DNA of 64,000 nucleotides from Clostridium sp. DSM 17811 (GTDB lineage: Bacteria > Bacillota > Clostridia > Clostridiales > Clostridiaceae): the NCBI RefSeq assembly GCF_018861905.1, contig NZ_JAHLDU010000014.1:1-64000 (forward strand), read 5' to 3'. The position numbers and the translations under genes are program-made. The stretch's first letter is position 1. Each line of letters begins with the position of its first letter. This document shows, piece by piece, positions 62,591 through 64,000 of the stretch. The notes beneath the pieces are model-generated. The model was given only the letters and a program-made list of their open reading frames with translations, was not told where the DNA came from and did no database searches.

Positions 62591-63060
62591 TTTATCTTTC
62601 CCCCTAATGTATTCATAATTTCTTCACTTTGACTTTCTACACTACAATCATAAACTTTTTCTACATTTCCTTTACTTACAACCATTATCGTTGGAACAGA
62701 TTTAATACCTAGACTGTTTAAATAAACTCTCATTTCTTGCTTTTTACTAGCACGAACTTCAGTATTATAATACAATATTTGTTTATTTGTATCCGTTAAT
62801 TTTTTTTCTAATTTAGGCGTAAATTTTCTACAATCAGGACATGATGGTCTACCGATATAAACTAAAAAACTCTCTTTGTTTTCTATTTTTTCAGCTAAAC
62901 TTTCTTTATTAATGTCTAATAATATCTTGACCTTAGAAGTAGTTGGTATTTCATCATTTTCTTTAGAGTTACCATGTACTCTAGTCATATAAAAAGATCC
63001 TATTCCTAAAATTATTACAATAACTATAATACAGGTCCTTAAAAAATTTTTTTTAATCAT
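62587..63060 (-). CDS. Membrane-anchored thioredoxin-like protein (PedC/BrcD-like)
   Basis: A 157-residue protein: N-terminal anchor (IVIVIILGIGSFYM, residues 12-25), then an extracytoplasmic thioredoxin fold with SFLVYIGRPSCPDCRKFTPK (active-site CPDC) and cis-Pro region GIKSVPTIMVVSKG. The pattern resembles bacteriocin accessory proteins PedC/BrcD that secure disulfides in exported bacteriocins. Translationally coupled to the two-cysteine secreted protein. A third cysteine (YDCSVES, about 141) is unusual and might be regulatory. Ribosome site aagaggtg. Confidence 0.85.
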   Translation of the reverse strand: MIKKNFLRTCIIVIVIILGIGSFYMTRVHGNSKENDEIPTTSKVKILLDINKESLAEKIENKESFLVYIGRPSCPDCRKFTPKLEKKLTDTNKQILYYNTEVRASKKQEMRVYLNSLGIKSVPTIMVVSKGNVEKVYDCSVESQSEEIMNTLGGKIK

Positions 63061-63257
63061 AACACCTCTTTATATTTGATTTTTTTCATAAAACTTCTTT
63101 AAATGGAATTACTTTCTTATGTATATTAATATTCACTCTATTGTTCATAATATTTTTTTGGTAATTGAAGTTATTTGTCCCTTAGTTAACATGATGTTAC
63201 ATAAAGTTTTATAATACAACATAAAAACCCTAAAACGTCATTATTTCGACACGAATG

Positions 63258-63510
63258 GAATACCAACAGCAAAATAAAGAAAAGAAGTAAAACTCCAGAA
63301 GAAGCTTATAATACTGATATTTATTTAAATAACAAGTGGCTTTTAGATGGTAAGGACGCAAATGGATTTGCTGGGATAGCTTGGTGCTTTGGAAATCACG
63401 ATAGACCTTGGGGTGAGAGAGCTGTCTTTGGATTAGTTAGATTTATGAATGATAAAGGATTAAAAAGAAAATTTGATATGGAAAGATATTTGTATATGAT
63501 TGTGAAATAA
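63258..63510 (+). pseudogene. C-terminal fragment of class II DNA photolyase
   Basis: Reads [60 protein letters not shown] and [14 protein letters not shown], the conserved end of class II cyclobutane dimer photolyases (FAD-binding part). The first roughly 370 residues are absent and there is no start codon. It is a relic on the plus strand. Confidence 0.85.
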
Positions 63511-63564
63511 ATGTTGTATCATTCGCCATTCTTTACATCAATTTTTGTAAATGGCATATTAACT

Positions 63565-63610
63565 CCATCTTAATAAAATAGAATACTTCTTTATTATTTT
63601 ATTAAGATGG
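63565..63610. terminator. Intrinsic terminator
   Basis: Perfect 15-bp stem (ccatcttaataaaat / attttattaagatgg); on the minus strand it follows the proC stop by about 20 bases. Confidence 0.8.
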
Positions 63611-63630
63611 AATTAAATTAACATAAATAA

Positions 63631-64000
63631 TTATTCTAATTCATTTGTCCTTTCAAGAGCACTTTTTACACTTGACATAATGGTTCCATGAAAACTAGAT
63701 TCACTTAACACATGTAATCCTGCAATTGTTGTACCTGCTGGTGAAGTCATTGTATCCGTAATTTGGTAAGGATGTTTTCCAGTTTTTTGAATGGTTAGTG
63801 CAGAAGCAATTAAATTCTCTAAAGCTATAGCTGTGGCATCCTTACGGGAAAAACCAGATTCCACTCCAGAATCTATAAGCGCTGCAAGAAAATACATTAT
63901 GTAGGCAGGCCCAGCACAACTATATGCAGTAAATGCATTAAAGAGGTTTTCATCTATGAACATTGTCTGTCCTAATGCACTTAAAAGTGTTTCAACTATT
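63631..64000 (-). CDS. proC: Pyrroline-5-carboxylate reductase (3' part, cut by window edge)
   Basis: The visible 122 codons run in frame off the right edge. AFTAYSCAGPAYIMYFLAAL, AIALENLIASALTIQKTGKH and the signature TSPAGTTIAGLHVLSESSFH are the helical dimer/active-site domain of ProC, which makes proline from pyrroline-5-carboxylate with NAD(P)H. The internal ATG at 63963 is not the start; IVETLLSALGQT precedes it. The N-terminal Rossmann half lies outside the window. Confidence 0.92.
   Translation of the reverse strand, partial: IVETLLSALGQTMFIDENLFNAFTAYSCAGPAYIMYFLAALIDSGVESGFSRKDATAIALENLIASALTIQKTGKHPYQITDTMTSPAGTTIAGLHVLSESSFHGTIMSSVKSALERTNELE

Overview
The window is low-GC, AT-rich DNA with Shine-Dalgarno sites close to AGGAGG, intrinsic terminators and a gene set typical of Clostridium, probably the solventogenic C. 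beijerinckii / C. saccharoperbutylacetonicum type. Supporting genes are catabolic acetolactate synthase, a BioC-BioH-BioF operon, many nitroreductases, cytoplasmic and Cache-type chemoreceptors, a DUF815 ATPase, NhaC and GH25 lysozyme. The species call is inference. I recognised no rRNA, tRNA or CRISPR. Much of the window is accessory DNA: small peptides, decayed genes, repeated hairpin elements and small regulatory cassettes.

Layout. 1-16.3 kb: two inverted copies (about 168 bp) of the end of a recombinase/IS91-like element enclose small peptides, a soluble chemoreceptor, a MerR-controlled three-gene NAD(P)H-FeS-flavoprotein reductase operon (7.2-11.5 kb), alsS and a DUF815 AAA ATPase. 16.6-20.4 kb: an autoregulated MarR-cyclase-flavin reductase cluster and a ferredoxin-nitroreductase. 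20.9-24.0 kb: a Phd antitoxin with a gutted Doc toxin, then a two-peptide class IIb bacteriocin locus (two double-glycine precursors found by reading the minus strand) whose dedicated C39-ABC exporter and HlyD partner have collapsed into a deletion chimera. 24.1-28.6 kb: two AttH/CrtC lipocalin-like genes with TetR regulators, and a NIPSNAP gene behind a TAA microsatellite. 28.6-39 kb: a second chemoreceptor, an L,D-transpeptidase, a secreted protein and several relics (McrB-like, HTH, BBE oxidase).

39.4-42.2 kb is a biotin operon (bioF-bioH-bioC) with a textbook BirA operator. 42.3-50.5 kb holds NhaC, a membrane-protein/HTH cassette with its own palindrome, an SH3 protein, an internally deleted SDR beside a relic LysR, a TM nitroreductase and a frameshifted glucosaminidase. 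50.6-53.6 kb is a GntR(YtrA)-ABC-permease operon. 55.0-56.2 kb is a collagen-like/seven-bladed YVTN propeller protein. 56.9-60.6 kb holds GH25 lysozyme, a second membrane-protein/HTH cassette and a CPBP protease. 61.2-63.1 kb is the most interesting unit: a membrane-anchored CPDC thioredoxin translationally coupled to a secreted 319-residue protein with exactly two cysteines, both in a hydrophobic C-terminal domain, followed by a small membrane protein that could give immunity. A relic of the secreted protein lies at 45.5 kb beside a similar small membrane protein. The right edge cuts proC.

Three themes run through the window. (1) Several dispersed non-coding repeat families, mostly hairpins at gene ends. 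(2) A repeated promoter element carrying paired boxes that match the LytTR/AgrA consensus, next to small-protein genes. (3) Many genes shortened by internal deletions, often still in frame.
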